From: Ectopseudomonas alcaliphila
GTDB lineage: Bacteria; Pseudomonadota; Gammaproteobacteria; Pseudomonadales; Pseudomonadaceae
Reading direction: 5' to 3'
Length of the DNA: 64,000 nt
NCBI RefSeq assembly: GCF_900101755.1
Contig: NZ_FNAE01000001.1
Span: 868,001 to 932,000, forward strand
The notes under the pieces: generated by a model
Told to the model about the DNA's origin: nothing
Seen by the model: the letters and a program-made list of their open reading frames with translations, nothing else
Databases searched by the model: none
Shown here: positions 1 to 9,644 of the stretch, piece after piece
Layout: every line of letters starts with the position of its first letter
Position numbering within the stretch: position 1 is the stretch's first letter
Translations under genes and position numbers: made by a program

Positions 1-1879
1 CAACGCGCCCCGGCAGCTCTGCGTCGAGCAGGTCTGCGGTAGAGATATTCAGTGACAGCTGTACCCAAACGCCGCGCCCGTCCCACTCCTGCAACTGGCG
101 CATGGCCTCCTCGATGACCCAGGCGGAGAGCAGCTGGATGCTGCCGGTGCGCTCGGCCAGCGGAATGAATTCACCAGGCGAGACCATGCCCAGCTGCGGA
201 TGCTGCCAGCGCAGCAGCGCCTCGGCCTGGCGCACGAGGCCCTCGCGGATGTCCAGCTTGGGCTGGTAGTGCAGCAGCAGTTGGCCCTGCGCGGCGGCGT
301 GGCGCAGATCGCGGATCAGGCGGATCTGCCGCTGCTGGAGGGCGTCGCGGCCCTGCTGGTAGAGCTGCAGGCGCCCGGGGTGCCGGGCGGCATCCTGCAT
401 GGCGATGCGCGCACGGCGCAGCAAATCGTCCGGGGTGTCGCCGTCGGCCGGGTAGGCGGCAATGCCGATGCGGCAGTCCAGGGTAGTGTCCAGCGTGCCG
501 ATGCGCAGCGGCTTGAGCAGCAACTGATGCAGGCGGTCGGCACTGGCCACTGCGCTGCTGCCGTCGCACTGTTCCAACAGCAGGAGGAACTCGTCGCCCA
601 CCAGGCGCGCCAGGCTGTCGCCGGGGCGCAGGGTCGCCTGCAGGCGCCGGGCCAACTGCTGCAGGGCCAGGTCGCCGCCGCCCTGGCCACAGCTCTCGTT
701 GATCGCGGCGAAGTTGCCCATGCCCAGGTACAGCAGCGCCGTGGGCCGCCCGGCGGTGATCGCGCTGCCCAGCCGCTCCAGCGCCAGGGTACGGTTGGGC
801 AAACCGGTCAACGCATCGTGCAGGGCGTTGTGCGCCAGTTGCCGCTCGCGCTCAGCGATGCCGCGCTGCATGTCATTGACCGCCAGCGCCAGCACGCCCA
901 ACTCGTCGCTGCGGGCCAGGGCCACCGGCTGTTGATAGTCGCCACGGCCGATGCGCTGGGCGGCAGCGGCCAGCTCGCGCACCGGCCGCGACACGCTGCG
1001 TGCCAGCAACAGCGCGCCGACCAGCGAGGCGAGCATGGCCCCCAGGCTGATCAGCAGGATGCGCCGATCCAGCTGTGCGAACGCCGCCTCGGCCTCGCCG
1101 AGGGACTTGTGCAGCAGCGCCTCGACGCGATAGCCGGGGCCGCTGGCCAGTTGCAGATGCTGGCCGAAGTAATGCTCGCTGCCGCCGTCGAGACGCTGCG
1201 GCATCGCGCCGGCGGCCTTCATCTGCGCTTGCAACAGGGCCTGGGCGCTGGCCGGCAGGGTACTGATCCAGGTCGGCGCCGCACCGTCGCGACTGGCCAC
1301 CAGGCTCAGCTCCAGGTGGGTCAGCTCACGCAGCTGCACGGCGAATTCGCGGTCCACGGCAAAGCCCATCTGCACTCGGGCGATCGGCAGCGGTGCGCTC
1401 ACTGTGGCATCCACCAGCAGATAGATCTGCCTGCCGATGGGCAGCAGGAACAGCCGCGCCCCGTCGCGCTGTGGCAGATGCAGCTGGCCGTCGAGACGGG
1501 CCAGCGCCTCGGCGTCGATGTTCGGGTCGGTGCTCACCTGCAGGCTGCCGTCCAGCCCCAGCAGGAACACCGCGTCGGCGTTGATGCGCGCGCCCTGGTT
1601 GGCCAGTGCCGAGCGGATGGTCGGTGCATCGCCGCTGGCCACCGCCTCCTTGAAGCCGAAATCGGCCGCCAGTACCTGGGCGGCCTGCTGCAGTTGGTCG
1701 CTGCGCAGCGCCAGCAGTTGCTCGAAGACGAGGCTGCCGACGTTCAGCTGCTCCTGCGCCTGGGCGCGCACTGCGGCATCGGTGGCGGCCTTCACCGCGA
1801 CATAGAGAGCGCCGATCACCACCAGCAACAGCAGGATGAGGACGCCGCTGATACGCGCCTGGAAGCTACTGCGCAGCAT
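1..1879 (-). CDS. GGDEF-EAL cyclic-di-GMP protein, C-terminus cut by window edge
   Basis: Inner-membrane c-di-GMP turnover protein; 626 codons are visible and the gene runs off the left edge inside the EAL domain. Order: transmembrane segment at about residues 11-29, periplasmic sensor region to about 270, second membrane segment at about 275-296, HAMP linker, GGDEF domain, then EAL domain starting LLLHYQPKL. The diguanylate cyclase signature reads VGDEF (427-431), with Val replacing the first Gly, so cyclase activity is doubtful. The EAL signature (EALLRW, 553-558) is canonical, suggesting a phosphodiesterase. The ATG at 1879 overlaps the end of the upstream periplasmic-protein gene by 14 bases, so the two are probably co-transcribed and perhaps functionally paired. 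The sensed ligand is unknown. Family assignment is firm; net direction of activity is inference. Confidence 0.9.
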   Translation of the reverse strand, partial: MLRSSFQARISGVLILLLLVVIGALYVAVKAATDAAVRAQAQEQLNVGSLVFEQLLALRSDQLQQAAQVLAADFGFKEAVASGDAPTIRSALANQGARINADAVFLLGLDGSLQVSTDPNIDAEALARLDGQLHLPQRDGARLFLLPIGRQIYLLVDATVSAPLPIARVQMGFAVDREFAVQLRELTHLELSLVASRDGAAPTWISTLPASAQALLQAQMKAAGAMPQRLDGGSEHYFGQHLQLASGPGYRVEALLHKSLGEAEAAFAQLDRRILLISLGAMLASLVGALLLARSVSRPVRELAAAAQRIGRGDYQQPVALARSDELGVLALAVNDMQRGIAERERQLAHNALHDALTGLPNRTLALERLGSAITAGRPTALLYLGMGNFAAINESCGQGGGDLALQQLARRLQATLRPGDSLARLVGDEFLLLLEQCDGSSAVASADRLHQLLLKPLRIGTLDTTLDCRIGIAAYPADGDTPDDLLRRARIAMQDAARHPGRLQLYQQGRDALQQRQIRLIRDLRHAAAQGQLLLHYQPKLDIREGLVRQAEALLRWQHPQLGMVSPGEFIPLAERTGSIQLLSAWVIEEAMRQLQEWDGRGVWVQLSLNISTADLLDAELPGRV

Positions 1880-2552
1880 CTTCGGCGGCCTTCCTGAAAG
1901 CCTCACCGAACGCGCTCGGCGCCGGCGGCGCGGGCGGGTCGGCAGGGCCGCTGCTGGCCAGGGTGAACCGCTGGCTCAGCGTCTGCCCCTGCACCTGCAG
2001 CTCGCCAGCGGCCTGCGGCAACAACTGCGGATTGCCCGGGTGCCAGAGGGTCACGGCGTAGCGGCCGGCCGGCAACCCGGCGATGGCCGCACGGCCGTTC
2101 TCGTCGCTGACGGCGAACCAGGGATCGTCGGTGACATAGATATAGCCGAGCATCCAGTCATGAATATTGCAGCCCAGCACCACCAGACCGGGCTTGTCGA
2201 ACAGCACCGGCTCGCTCGGCGTGCCCTGGTACAGGCGCAACTCGAAACGCTTGGCCGGCGAGAAGGAGTAGACCTGGTGGCGGATATCGTCGCTGTTGGG
2301 GAAGGACACCAGGGTGCCGGTACGCACCGCCAGCACATGGGGCTGGAACTGCTTGTCGCGCTGATCCATGAGCGCCGGCGGTGGCGCCTGGGATGCGTCC
2401 AACGGGCCGCTCAGGCTGATCACCGCATCGGCCAGCGGCTGGCCGGCGGCGTCCAGCAGATCGGCATGCAGCGCCGCGGCATGCGCCGGGCCGGGCAGGA
2501 CCAGGGCGGCGAACAGAACGAGGAGGAGCAGGCGGGAATTGCGACCAGTCAT
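1866..2552 (-). CDS. Periplasmic cupredoxin-like protein (annotated in relatives as methylamine utilization protein)
   Basis: Predicted exported protein of 228 residues. I chose the ATG at 2552 (MTGRNSRLLLLVLF...) because it opens a clear signal peptide ending near PAHAAALHA; the longer frame starting at 2606 adds a non-signal leader. The mature part begins with a carboxypeptidase-regulatory-like beta-sandwich (LLDAAGQPLADAVISL). It then carries a plastocyanin-like core with FPNSDDIRHQVYSFS and GCNIHDWMLGYI, whose His and Cys residues could bind copper. A second small beta domain (DENGRAAIAGLPAGRYAV) follows. Homologues often carry the name methylamine utilization protein, but no other mau gene is present, so that name should not be read as function. 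It overlaps the c-di-GMP gene by 14 bases and may serve as its periplasmic partner, which is inference only. Confidence 0.75.
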   Translation of the reverse strand: MTGRNSRLLLLVLFAALVLPGPAHAAALHADLLDAAGQPLADAVISLSGPLDASQAPPPALMDQRDKQFQPHVLAVRTGTLVSFPNSDDIRHQVYSFSPAKRFELRLYQGTPSEPVLFDKPGLVVLGCNIHDWMLGYIYVTDDPWFAVSDENGRAAIAGLPAGRYAVTLWHPGNPQLLPQAAGELQVQGQTLSQRFTLASSGPADPPAPPAPSAFGEAFRKAAEDAAQ

Positions 2553-2690
2553 GCGCGAGCCTTGGCCCGGGCCAGCGGCCGGGGCGTCCACAGGATTACA
2601 TGCCATCTTGGCAACCGAGTTTGGCGTACAGAATTGACAGCCTAGCTGGCTGGCAGCGAACCGGCCAGCGGCAATTGGCCAGCAGCGGCG

Positions 2691-3440
2691 CTATTCTCGG
2701 CGCAGGCGTTTCGGGGTCAGGCCCATATAGCGGCGCATGGCGGTAGTCAGCGCGCTCTGACTGGAGAAACCACATTCCTCGGCGATTCTCACCAACGGCA
2801 GGTTGCTCTCGCGCAGCATGCGCGCGGCGCGGTCGAGACGGGTCTGGAGCAGGTATTGGTGTGGCGTGAGGCCGACGCTGTCCTTGAACTGGGCATGGAA
2901 GTGGCTGGGGCTCAGGCACATTTCGTGCGCCAGCTCGGCGACGCTGATGCGCCGCGCCAGGTGCTCGCCGATGTAATCATCCAGGCGCTGCAGATCCAGC
3001 GCCCCCTGCGGCTGCCGGCGCTGCTCGCCAAACAGGCGCAGGTGCAGAGCACGGAGCAATACGCCACCGAGAGAACGCGCGAGGATGGAGTCACTGCCGT
3101 AGCGCTCCAGCTCCGCGCCGGCATAGCTCAGCAGGTGCTGGAAATCGACATCGAGGGCGGGATAGCGAGGCTTTTCGAACAGGCGATGGAGCAGCTCCAG
3201 GTCTTCGCTGGGGGTGTCCTGCTCGTCCAGATCGAGGATCAGCATGCGGTTGTCGCCCATGCCAGCGAACTGGTGGGCAGCGTCGCCTGGCACCAGGCAG
3301 GCGCGCATACGACAGACTTCCCCACCGCGGCCGCCGACCTCGAATTCGGCGCGGCCGACCAGGGACATCACCAACTGATGATGATCATGGGCATGTTCAT
3401 GGGCCTGTTCATCCAGGCGGATCACACGGGCTTGCAGCAT
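2691..3440 (-). CDS. AraC-family transcriptional regulator
   Basis: A 249-residue regulator with an N-terminal cupin-like sensing part rich in His (HEHAHDHHQLVMSL at about 14-27) and a C-terminal AraC double helix-turn-helix. The first helix pair lies in ISVAELAHEMCLSPSHFHAQF. The second lies in LPLVRIAEECGFSSQSALTTAM, followed by the family's typical RRYMGLTPKRLR ending. In P. aeruginosa the AraC gene pruR, activator of proline use, sits beside asrA, and this gene occupies a comparable place. No put genes are visible here, so I leave the symbol blank. It is transcribed away from the next plus-strand gene, with a 240-base intergenic region that should hold both promoters. No strong ribosome-binding site precedes the ATG. 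Confidence 0.88.
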   Translation of the reverse strand: MLQARVIRLDEQAHEHAHDHHQLVMSLVGRAEFEVGGRGGEVCRMRACLVPGDAAHQFAGMGDNRMLILDLDEQDTPSEDLELLHRLFEKPRYPALDVDFQHLLSYAGAELERYGSDSILARSLGGVLLRALHLRLFGEQRRQPQGALDLQRLDDYIGEHLARRISVAELAHEMCLSPSHFHAQFKDSVGLTPHQYLLQTRLDRAARMLRESNLPLVRIAEECGFSSQSALTTAMRRYMGLTPKRLRRE

Positions 3441-3680
3441 CGCAAAAGACTGGCGGCACGAAACAAGGGTTGCACTTTACTCCTTTCCAATGAAAAACGC
3501 CGCAACCACCTATCGCGAAACGGTTGCACCTATAGCAACCAATGCACCAATTCACCGCCTGAATGCCAACATGCTCCATTACTGTGCACCCACCGGGCCT
3601 TGCTGGCCCGTACTACACAGCCCTGGTAGCTGGCAGGAGAGTTGCTTCGCCCCTAGACCGGCCCAGACAAGCGAGCCCCA

Positions 3681-4385
3681 ATGAGCGACACCGCCCTGAT
3701 TCTTCTGACCCTGCTTGTCGTGCTGCTGGCCCTGGGCTACTGGCTCACCCACCGAGCGGAAAATCGCCAGCTGAAAGCCGACACACAGGCGGATACCGAG
3801 ATCGTGCAGCGCTGCCTCGACCTGCTTCAGGCCCTGCAGAAACACCGTGGCCTGGGTGCGCAGCTGGATGCTGCGAGCATCGCGCAGCGCAATGCGCTGG
3901 CGCAGCAGCTCGACGAGCTGTGGCTGAACTGGCCTGGTGCCCGCATGCAACTACCGCCCCTGCAGCAACACTGGCCACAGTTGCGCCGCAACCCCGCCGA
4001 CTTCGATGCCCACTGCCGACTGATCGAGACACTGCTGGTGGTGATCGAACAACTCGAAGATCGCCTTTACCGTCAACATCACCCGAGAATTCGCGGGCTC
4101 GGCGAGGCCTGCCGCTCGCTCGAAGACCTTGCCAGGCTGCGCGGCCTGGCGGTACGCGCAGCCAATTACGAGCGCTGCCCGCCCGGCCTGCAGATGCAGC
4201 TGCGTTTTCTCTGCAAGCGCCTGCTCGATCAGGAGCAGGACGCACATCTGCTCGCGCTGATCGAGCGCCTGCAAGGTGACCTGATCGAGTCGGCGCAGAT
4301 TCGTCTGGCGCCCGCTGAATGCTTCGCTCTGCTCACGCCACTGATCGAGCAGCGCCTGCAAGGCATTCGCCTGAGCCTCGACTGA
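3681..4385 (+). CDS. Membrane-anchored protein with NIT-sensor-like helical domain
   Basis: A 234-residue protein with one N-terminal membrane anchor (about residues 5-22) and an otherwise alpha-helical body. LQKHRGLGAQLD near residue 50 and RGLAVRAANYERCPPGLQ near 155 resemble the helical repeats of nitrate/nitrite-sensing (NIT) domains, which carry an LQ-ER-G motif. No output domain such as HAMP, kinase or ANTAR follows, so if it senses a ligand it must act through a partner. The gene ends 61 bases before asrA on the same strand and could share its transcript. I do not recognise a characterised orthologue; the NIT assignment is tentative. Confidence 0.6.
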   Translation: MSDTALILLTLLVVLLALGYWLTHRAENRQLKADTQADTEIVQRCLDLLQALQKHRGLGAQLDAASIAQRNALAQQLDELWLNWPGARMQLPPLQQHWPQLRRNPADFDAHCRLIETLLVVIEQLEDRLYRQHHPRIRGLGEACRSLEDLARLRGLAVRAANYERCPPGLQMQLRFLCKRLLDQEQDAHLLALIERLQGDLIESAQIRLAPAECFALLTPLIEQRLQGIRLSLD

Positions 4386-4446
4386 AACGTTGAAAAAATC
4401 CTGCGCTCGCCCCATGTAGCAACCAACGTACACGCAAAGGTGCTCC

Positions 4447-6843
4447 ATGAACGATCAGGACAACACCCCCGAAGCTGTCGAAGTTCACGTCAAGGCCGAT
4501 AGCACCGGACTGGTACTGCCCGCTCAGCAGTTGCCGGACAAGCTCTACATCATCCCCATCCACAACCGCCCGTTCTTTCCGGCGCAGGTGCTGCCGGTCA
4601 TGGTCAACGAGCAGCCCTGGGGCCGTACGCTGACGCGCGTCGGCAATACCGAGCACAAATGCCTGGCGGTGTTCTTCGTCGACAATCCACCGGACGAGAA
4701 TGGCGAATTCGACCTCGATACCCTGCCAGAGCACGGCACGCTGGTGCGCGTACATCACGTCAGCGAGGAAGGCGGCAAACTGCAGTTCGTCGCCCAGGGC
4801 CTGACCCGCGTGCGCATTCGCGGCTGGCTCAGCCGCCGTGGCCCGTATCTGGCCGAAGTGGAATATCCACAGTCACCCAACGACCCACGTGATGAGGTCA
4901 AGGCCTACGGCATGGCGCTGATCAACGCGATCAAGGAACTGCTGCCGCTCAACCCGCTGTACAGCGAGGAGCTGAAGAACTACCTCAATCGCTTCAGTCC
5001 CAACGATCCGTCGCCGCTCACTGACTTCGCTGCGGCCCTGACCACCGCTTCCGGCCAGGAGCTGCAGGAAGTGCTGGACACAGTGCCCATGCTCAAGCGC
5101 ATGGAGAAAGTACTGCCACTGCTGCGCAAGGAGGTCGAGGTCGGCCGCCTGCAGAAGGAGCTGTCGGCAGAGGTGAACAAGCAGATCGGCGAGCGTCAGC
5201 GCGAATTCTTCCTCAAGGAGCAGCTCAAGCTGATCCAGCAGGAGCTGGGCATCAGCAAGGACGACAAGAGCGCGGATCGCGAGGAGTTTCTCGCCCGCCT
5301 CGAAGGCAAGACCCTGCCGGCGCCCGCGCAGAAGCGCATCGACGAGGAGTTGAACAAGCTGTCGATCCTGGAGACCGGCTCGCCGGAGTACGCCGTCACG
5401 CGTAACTACCTGGACTGGGCCACCGCCCTGCCCTGGGGTATTCACGGTCAGGACAAGCTCGACCTGGGCCGCGCGCGCAAGGTGCTGGACAAGCACCACG
5501 CCGGCATGGACGACATCAAAGAGCGCATCACCGAGTTCCTCGCCGTCGGTGCCTTCAAGGGCGAGATCGCCGGCTCCATCGTGCTGCTGGTCGGCCCGCC
5601 CGGCGTGGGCAAGACCAGCATCGGCAAGTCCATCGCCGAATCCCTCGGCCGGCCGTTCTACCGCTTCTCGGTGGGCGGCATGCGTGACGAGGCGGAGATC
5701 AAGGGCCACCGCCGCACCTACATTGGCGCCATGCCCGGCAAGCTGGTGCAGGCGCTGAAGGAAGCCGAGGTGATGAACCCGGTGATCATGCTCGACGAGA
5801 TCGACAAGATGGGCACCAGCTACCAGGGCGACCCCGCCTCGGCGCTGCTGGAGACCCTCGACCCGGAGCAGAACGTCGAATTCCTCGACCACTACCTGGA
5901 CCTGCGCCTGGACCTGTCCAAGGTGCTGTTCGTCTGCACCGCCAACACCCTCGACTCCATCCCCGGACCGCTGCTCGACCGCATGGAGGTGATCCGCCTG
6001 TCCGGCTACATCACCGAGGAAAAACTGGCCATCGCCAAGCGCCACCTGTGGCCCAAGCAGCTGGAAAAGGCCGGCGTGCCGAAAGCGCGCCTGTCCATCA
6101 GCGACGCGGCACTGCGCGCGGTGATCGAAGGCTATGCCCGCGAAGCCGGCGTGCGCCAGCTGGAAAAACAGCTCGGCAAGCTGGTGCGCAAGTCGGTGGT
6201 GAAACTGCTGGAGGACGCCGAGGCGAAGATCCGCATCGGTGCCAAGGATCTGGAGGAAGCCCTCGGCATGCCGGTGTTCCGCAACGAGCGGGTTCTGGCC
6301 GGCATCGGGGTCATCACCGGGCTGGCCTGGACCAGCATGGGCGGCGCCACCCTGCCGATCGAGGCGACGCGCATCCACACGCTCAACCGTGGTTTCAAGC
6401 TGACCGGCCAGCTCGGCGAGGTGATGAAGGAATCGGCGGAGATCGCCTACAGCTACGTCAGCTCGCACCTCAAGCAGTTCGGCGGCGACCCGACCTTCTT
6501 CGATCAGGCCTTCGTCCACCTGCACGTACCGGAAGGCGCCACGCCCAAGGACGGCCCCAGCGCCGGCATCACCATGGCCAGCGCGCTGCTTTCGCTGGCG
6601 CGCAACCAGGCGCCGAAAAAGGGCGTGGCCATGACTGGCGAGCTGACCCTCACCGGCCAGGTGCTGCCCATCGGCGGCGTGCGCGAGAAGGTGATCGCGG
6701 CGCGGCGGCAGAAGATCCATGAACTGATCCTCCCGGAGGCAAACCGCGGCAGCTACGAGGAACTACCGAACTACCTCAAGGAAGGCATCACCGTGCACTT
6801 CGCCAAGCGCTATGGCGATGTCGCCAGGGTGCTGTTCGAGTAA
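4447..6843 (+). CDS. asrA: Lon-family ATP-dependent protease, AsrA type
   Basis: A 798-residue Lon-like protease: N-terminal substrate-binding domain (about 30-230), coiled-coil segment rich in EKQL, AAA+ module with Walker A GPPGVGKT near 384 and Walker B VIMLDEIDKM, and C-terminal peptidase domain. The catalytic dyad is Ser705 (PKDGPSAG) and Lys748 (GGVREKV), 43 residues apart as in E. coli Lon. The protein degrades misfolded or regulatory proteins in the cytoplasm. The neighbouring icp gene matches the asrA-icp pair of P. aeruginosa, where AsrA is linked to the aminoglycoside-induced stress response. That is why I use asrA and not lon. The housekeeping lon is not in this window, although a second, LonB-like protease is. 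Confidence 0.9.
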   Translation: MNDQDNTPEAVEVHVKADSTGLVLPAQQLPDKLYIIPIHNRPFFPAQVLPVMVNEQPWGRTLTRVGNTEHKCLAVFFVDNPPDENGEFDLDTLPEHGTLVRVHHVSEEGGKLQFVAQGLTRVRIRGWLSRRGPYLAEVEYPQSPNDPRDEVKAYGMALINAIKELLPLNPLYSEELKNYLNRFSPNDPSPLTDFAAALTTASGQELQEVLDTVPMLKRMEKVLPLLRKEVEVGRLQKELSAEVNKQIGERQREFFLKEQLKLIQQELGISKDDKSADREEFLARLEGKTLPAPAQKRIDEELNKLSILETGSPEYAVTRNYLDWATALPWGIHGQDKLDLGRARKVLDKHHAGMDDIKERITEFLAVGAFKGEIAGSIVLLVGPPGVGKTSIGKSIAESLGRPFYRFSVGGMRDEAEIKGHRRTYIGAMPGKLVQALKEAEVMNPVIMLDEIDKMGTSYQGDPASALLETLDPEQNVEFLDHYLDLRLDLSKVLFVCTANTLDSIPGPLLDRMEVIRLSGYITEEKLAIAKRHLWPKQLEKAGVPKARLSISDAALRAVIEGYAREAGVRQLEKQLGKLVRKSVVKLLEDAEAKIRIGAKDLEEALGMPVFRNERVLAGIGVITGLAWTSMGGATLPIEATRIHTLNRGFKLTGQLGEVMKESAEIAYSYVSSHLKQFGGDPTFFDQAFVHLHVPEGATPKDGPSAGITMASALLSLARNQAPKKGVAMTGELTLTGQVLPIGGVREKVIAARRQKIHELILPEANRGSYEELPNYLKEGITVHFAKRYGDVARVLFE

Positions 6844-6852
6844 AGAGGCATA

Positions 6853-6922
6853 TGTGGGAGTGAGCTCTGCTCGCGAAGCTTTTCAGGCTCGCCGACATTC
6901 GCGAGCAGAGCGCGCTCCTACA
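6853..6922. repeat. REP-type hairpin
   Basis: Long imperfect inverted repeat: TGTGGGAGTGAGCTCTGCTC on the left arm and its near complement ending GCGCGCTCCTACA on the right. This is the usual form of Pseudomonas REP palindromes. It lies just after asrA and before icp. Confidence 0.8.
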
Positions 6923-7003
6923 GCAAACCACCCGCCTCGACGGTCGCCACCGACAAGCCAATGCGGCTATGCTGGGCCAGGTTTCGTTCGACTGGAGTTC
7001 GTC

Positions 7004-7396
7004 ATGCACGCCACCTTGCGCCTGCTTACCCTACCCGCCTTGGCTCTGCTCACGGCTTGTGCCCATCAGTCCGGCACGCTGGAGTTGAAGAAGGATCGGC
7101 AGTGCCCGCTGACGCTGAACAAGGGTCAGCAACTGATTCTCAGCCTGCCCAGCAACCCCACCACCGGTTTTCGCTGGGAGGTGCGTGACGCTGCGGCGAA
7201 CGTGCTGCAAAGCCTTGGCCCTGAGGTGTACAGCAACCCGGAAGATGCCGGACTGGTGGGCGCTGGCGGCATCTCCACCTGGCGCTTTACCGCTCGCGAA
7301 TCGGGCGAAGGTCGTCTGCTGCTGACCTACCAGCAGCCGTGGGAGCCGAACGTACCGCCGGCGGAAACCTTCGAGTGTGAATTGCGGGTTAAGTGA
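7004..7396 (+). CDS. icp: Chagasin-like (I42) protease inhibitor lipoprotein
   Basis: A 130-residue exported lipoprotein of the MEROPS I42 (chagasin/ICP) family, inhibitors of papain-type cysteine proteases. The ATG at 7004 gives a signal peptide with lipobox LTAC, lipidated Cys at 19. All three family loops are visible: NPTTGFRWE, GAGGISTWRF and YQQPWE. It follows asrA by 160 bases including a REP hairpin, the same pairing as in P. aeruginosa (icp beside asrA). Its natural target in Pseudomonas is not evident from the sequence, and no papain-like protease lies nearby. Confidence 0.88.
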   Translation: MHATLRLLTLPALALLTACAHQSGTLELKKDRQCPLTLNKGQQLILSLPSNPTTGFRWEVRDAAANVLQSLGPEVYSNPEDAGLVGAGGISTWRFTARESGEGRLLLTYQQPWEPNVPPAETFECELRVK

Positions 7397-7408
7397 CCCG
7401 AACCGCTT

Positions 7409-7470
7409 CTGTGGGAGGGGCTTTAGCCGCGACGAGGGCAAGCGAATCGCCGCTAAAGCACCTCTCGTAC
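7409..7470. repeat. REP-type hairpin
   Basis: Imperfect inverted repeat with arms GGGGCTTTAGCCGCGA and TCGCCGCTAAAGCACCTC around a short spacer, in the intergenic space after icp. Confidence 0.7.
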
Positions 7471-7518
7471 GTTACCCATTCACGGCGCGTTTTAATCCAC
7501 CCTACAGACTGAAATTAA

Positions 7519-7547
7519 CAAGGGGCGCAGATGCGCCCCTCGTTTCC
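7519..7547. terminator. Probable bidirectional terminator between convergent icp and ABC genes
   Basis: Perfect hairpin AGGGGCGC-AGAT-GCGCCCCT at 7521-7540, flanked on the plus side by CGTTTCC and on the minus side by TGTTAATTTC. It sits between convergent genes, fitting a terminator, though the T tracts are weak. Confidence 0.55.
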
Positions 7548-7552
7548 AACGT

Positions 7553-7621
7553 TTCGCGGCTGAAGCCGCTCCTACAATCAGAGGCGTACGCGACCGATGT
7601 AGGAGCGGCTTCAGCCGCGAA
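7553..7621. repeat. Perfect 24-base REP pair
   Basis: Two perfectly complementary 24-base arms (left TTCGCGGCTGAAGCCGCTCC..., right ending GGCTTCAGCCGCGAA) separated by about 21 bases. This is the common Pseudomonas REP motif, just downstream of the ABC permease stop. Confidence 0.85.
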
Positions 7622-7638
7622 TGCTGCTATCCGGAGGC

Positions 7639-8396
7639 TCAGCTCTTGAGCCGGTAACCGGTCTTGAAGATCCAGCCCACCAGCAAGATGCACAGCGCCA
7701 GAAAGCCCAGCACCATCGCCAGGCTAATGCCGACGTTGACGTCGGAAACGCCGTAGAAGCTCCAGCGGAAGGCACTGATCAGGTACACAACCGGGTTGAA
7801 CAGGGTTACCGTCTGCCAGACCGGCGGTAGCATGCTGATCGAATAGAAGGCGCCCCCCAGGAAGGTCAGCGGCGTGACGATCAGCGCCGGGACGATCTGC
7901 AGCTTCTCCCAGCCATCGGCCCAGACGCCGATGATGAAGCCGAACAGGCTGAAGGTCAGCGCGGTGAGGATCAGGAACGCCGCCATCCAGAGGGGATGCT
8001 GAATCTCGAAATCGACGAACAGCCGCGCCGTGAGCAGGATGATGAGGCCAAGGATCACCGACTTGGTGGCCGCCGCGCCGACGTAGCCGATGAGGATTTC
8101 CAGGTAGGACACCGGTGCCGAAAGAATCTCGTAGATGCTCCCCGAGTACTTGGGCATGTAGATGCCGAACGAGGCGTTGGAAATGCTCTCGGTCAGCAGC
8201 GCCAGCATGATCAGGCCCGGAATGATGAAGGCGCCGTAGCTCACGCCCTGCACCTGGGTCATGCTCGAACCGATGGCCGAGCCGAACACCACGAAGTACA
8301 GCGAGGTGCTGATCACCGGCGTGGCGATGCTTTGCAGCAGGGTGCGCCAGGTGCGCGCCAGCTCGAACAGGTAGATGGCCTTGATGGCGTACAGGT

Positions 8397-8400
<4 letters not shown>
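7639..8400 (-). CDS. ABC-2 type transporter permease
   Basis: A 253-residue integral membrane protein with about six membrane spans. ABC-2 hallmarks include the central [20 protein letters not shown] stretch and the late [15 protein letters not shown] segment before the last helices. Such permeases pair with a DrrA/YhiH-type ATPase to export drugs, polysaccharides or lipids; the substrate here is unknown. The start overlaps the ATPase stop by four bases (ATGA), so the two are translationally coupled. Confidence 0.9.
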
Positions 8401-9326
<926 letters not shown>

Positions 9327-9644
9327 GGTGAGAGTCCTTGCCTGCGGAAAAACCACAGAGTGTAGAGCCTGACCACCCAGGCAGGGCAAGTGCATTATGG
9401 GTTCGTTGTGCAAAGCCTCGGGCCGGTAGGTGGCCCCGTGCGCACCGAGCAACGAAACCGGTCTTGGTGCGCACAGCCTGGGCGGCCCCGCGACACCCTA
9501 GCCATTAGCCAACGCAGGCATAGCGGGATAACCCGGCGCGCTTGTGGCGCGCCGGTGCTGCTGGTGAGGTTGAGGGAGAAGCGGCCACAGCGCTTGTGGC
9601 GTTGCGGCGATAAGCGTGGCGACGGGCGCCGTCACGCAAATGGG
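9327..9644. other. Gene-free spacer
   Basis: About 320 bases between the ABC ATPase start and the end of the hydroxyacid dehydrogenase. I see no coding frame with Pseudomonas-like content, no RNA gene and no clear terminator, only GC-rich sequence with short local repeats of GCTTGTGGCG (about 9539-9600). Confidence 0.6.

Noticed and set aside
200-1897. Long plus-strand open frame of 565 codons
   Set aside because: Antisense shadow of the GGDEF-EAL gene; low-complexity Gln/Arg/Ala-rich translation with no domain, while the minus strand shows complete motifs.
4873-6720. Long minus-strand frame antisense to asrA
   Set aside because: Repetitive Leu/Gln/His-rich translation typical of high-GC antisense frames; asrA is unambiguous.
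7409-7621. CRISPR-like repeats
   Set aside because: The repeated units are inverted REP palindromes, not direct repeats with spacers, and no cas gene is present.
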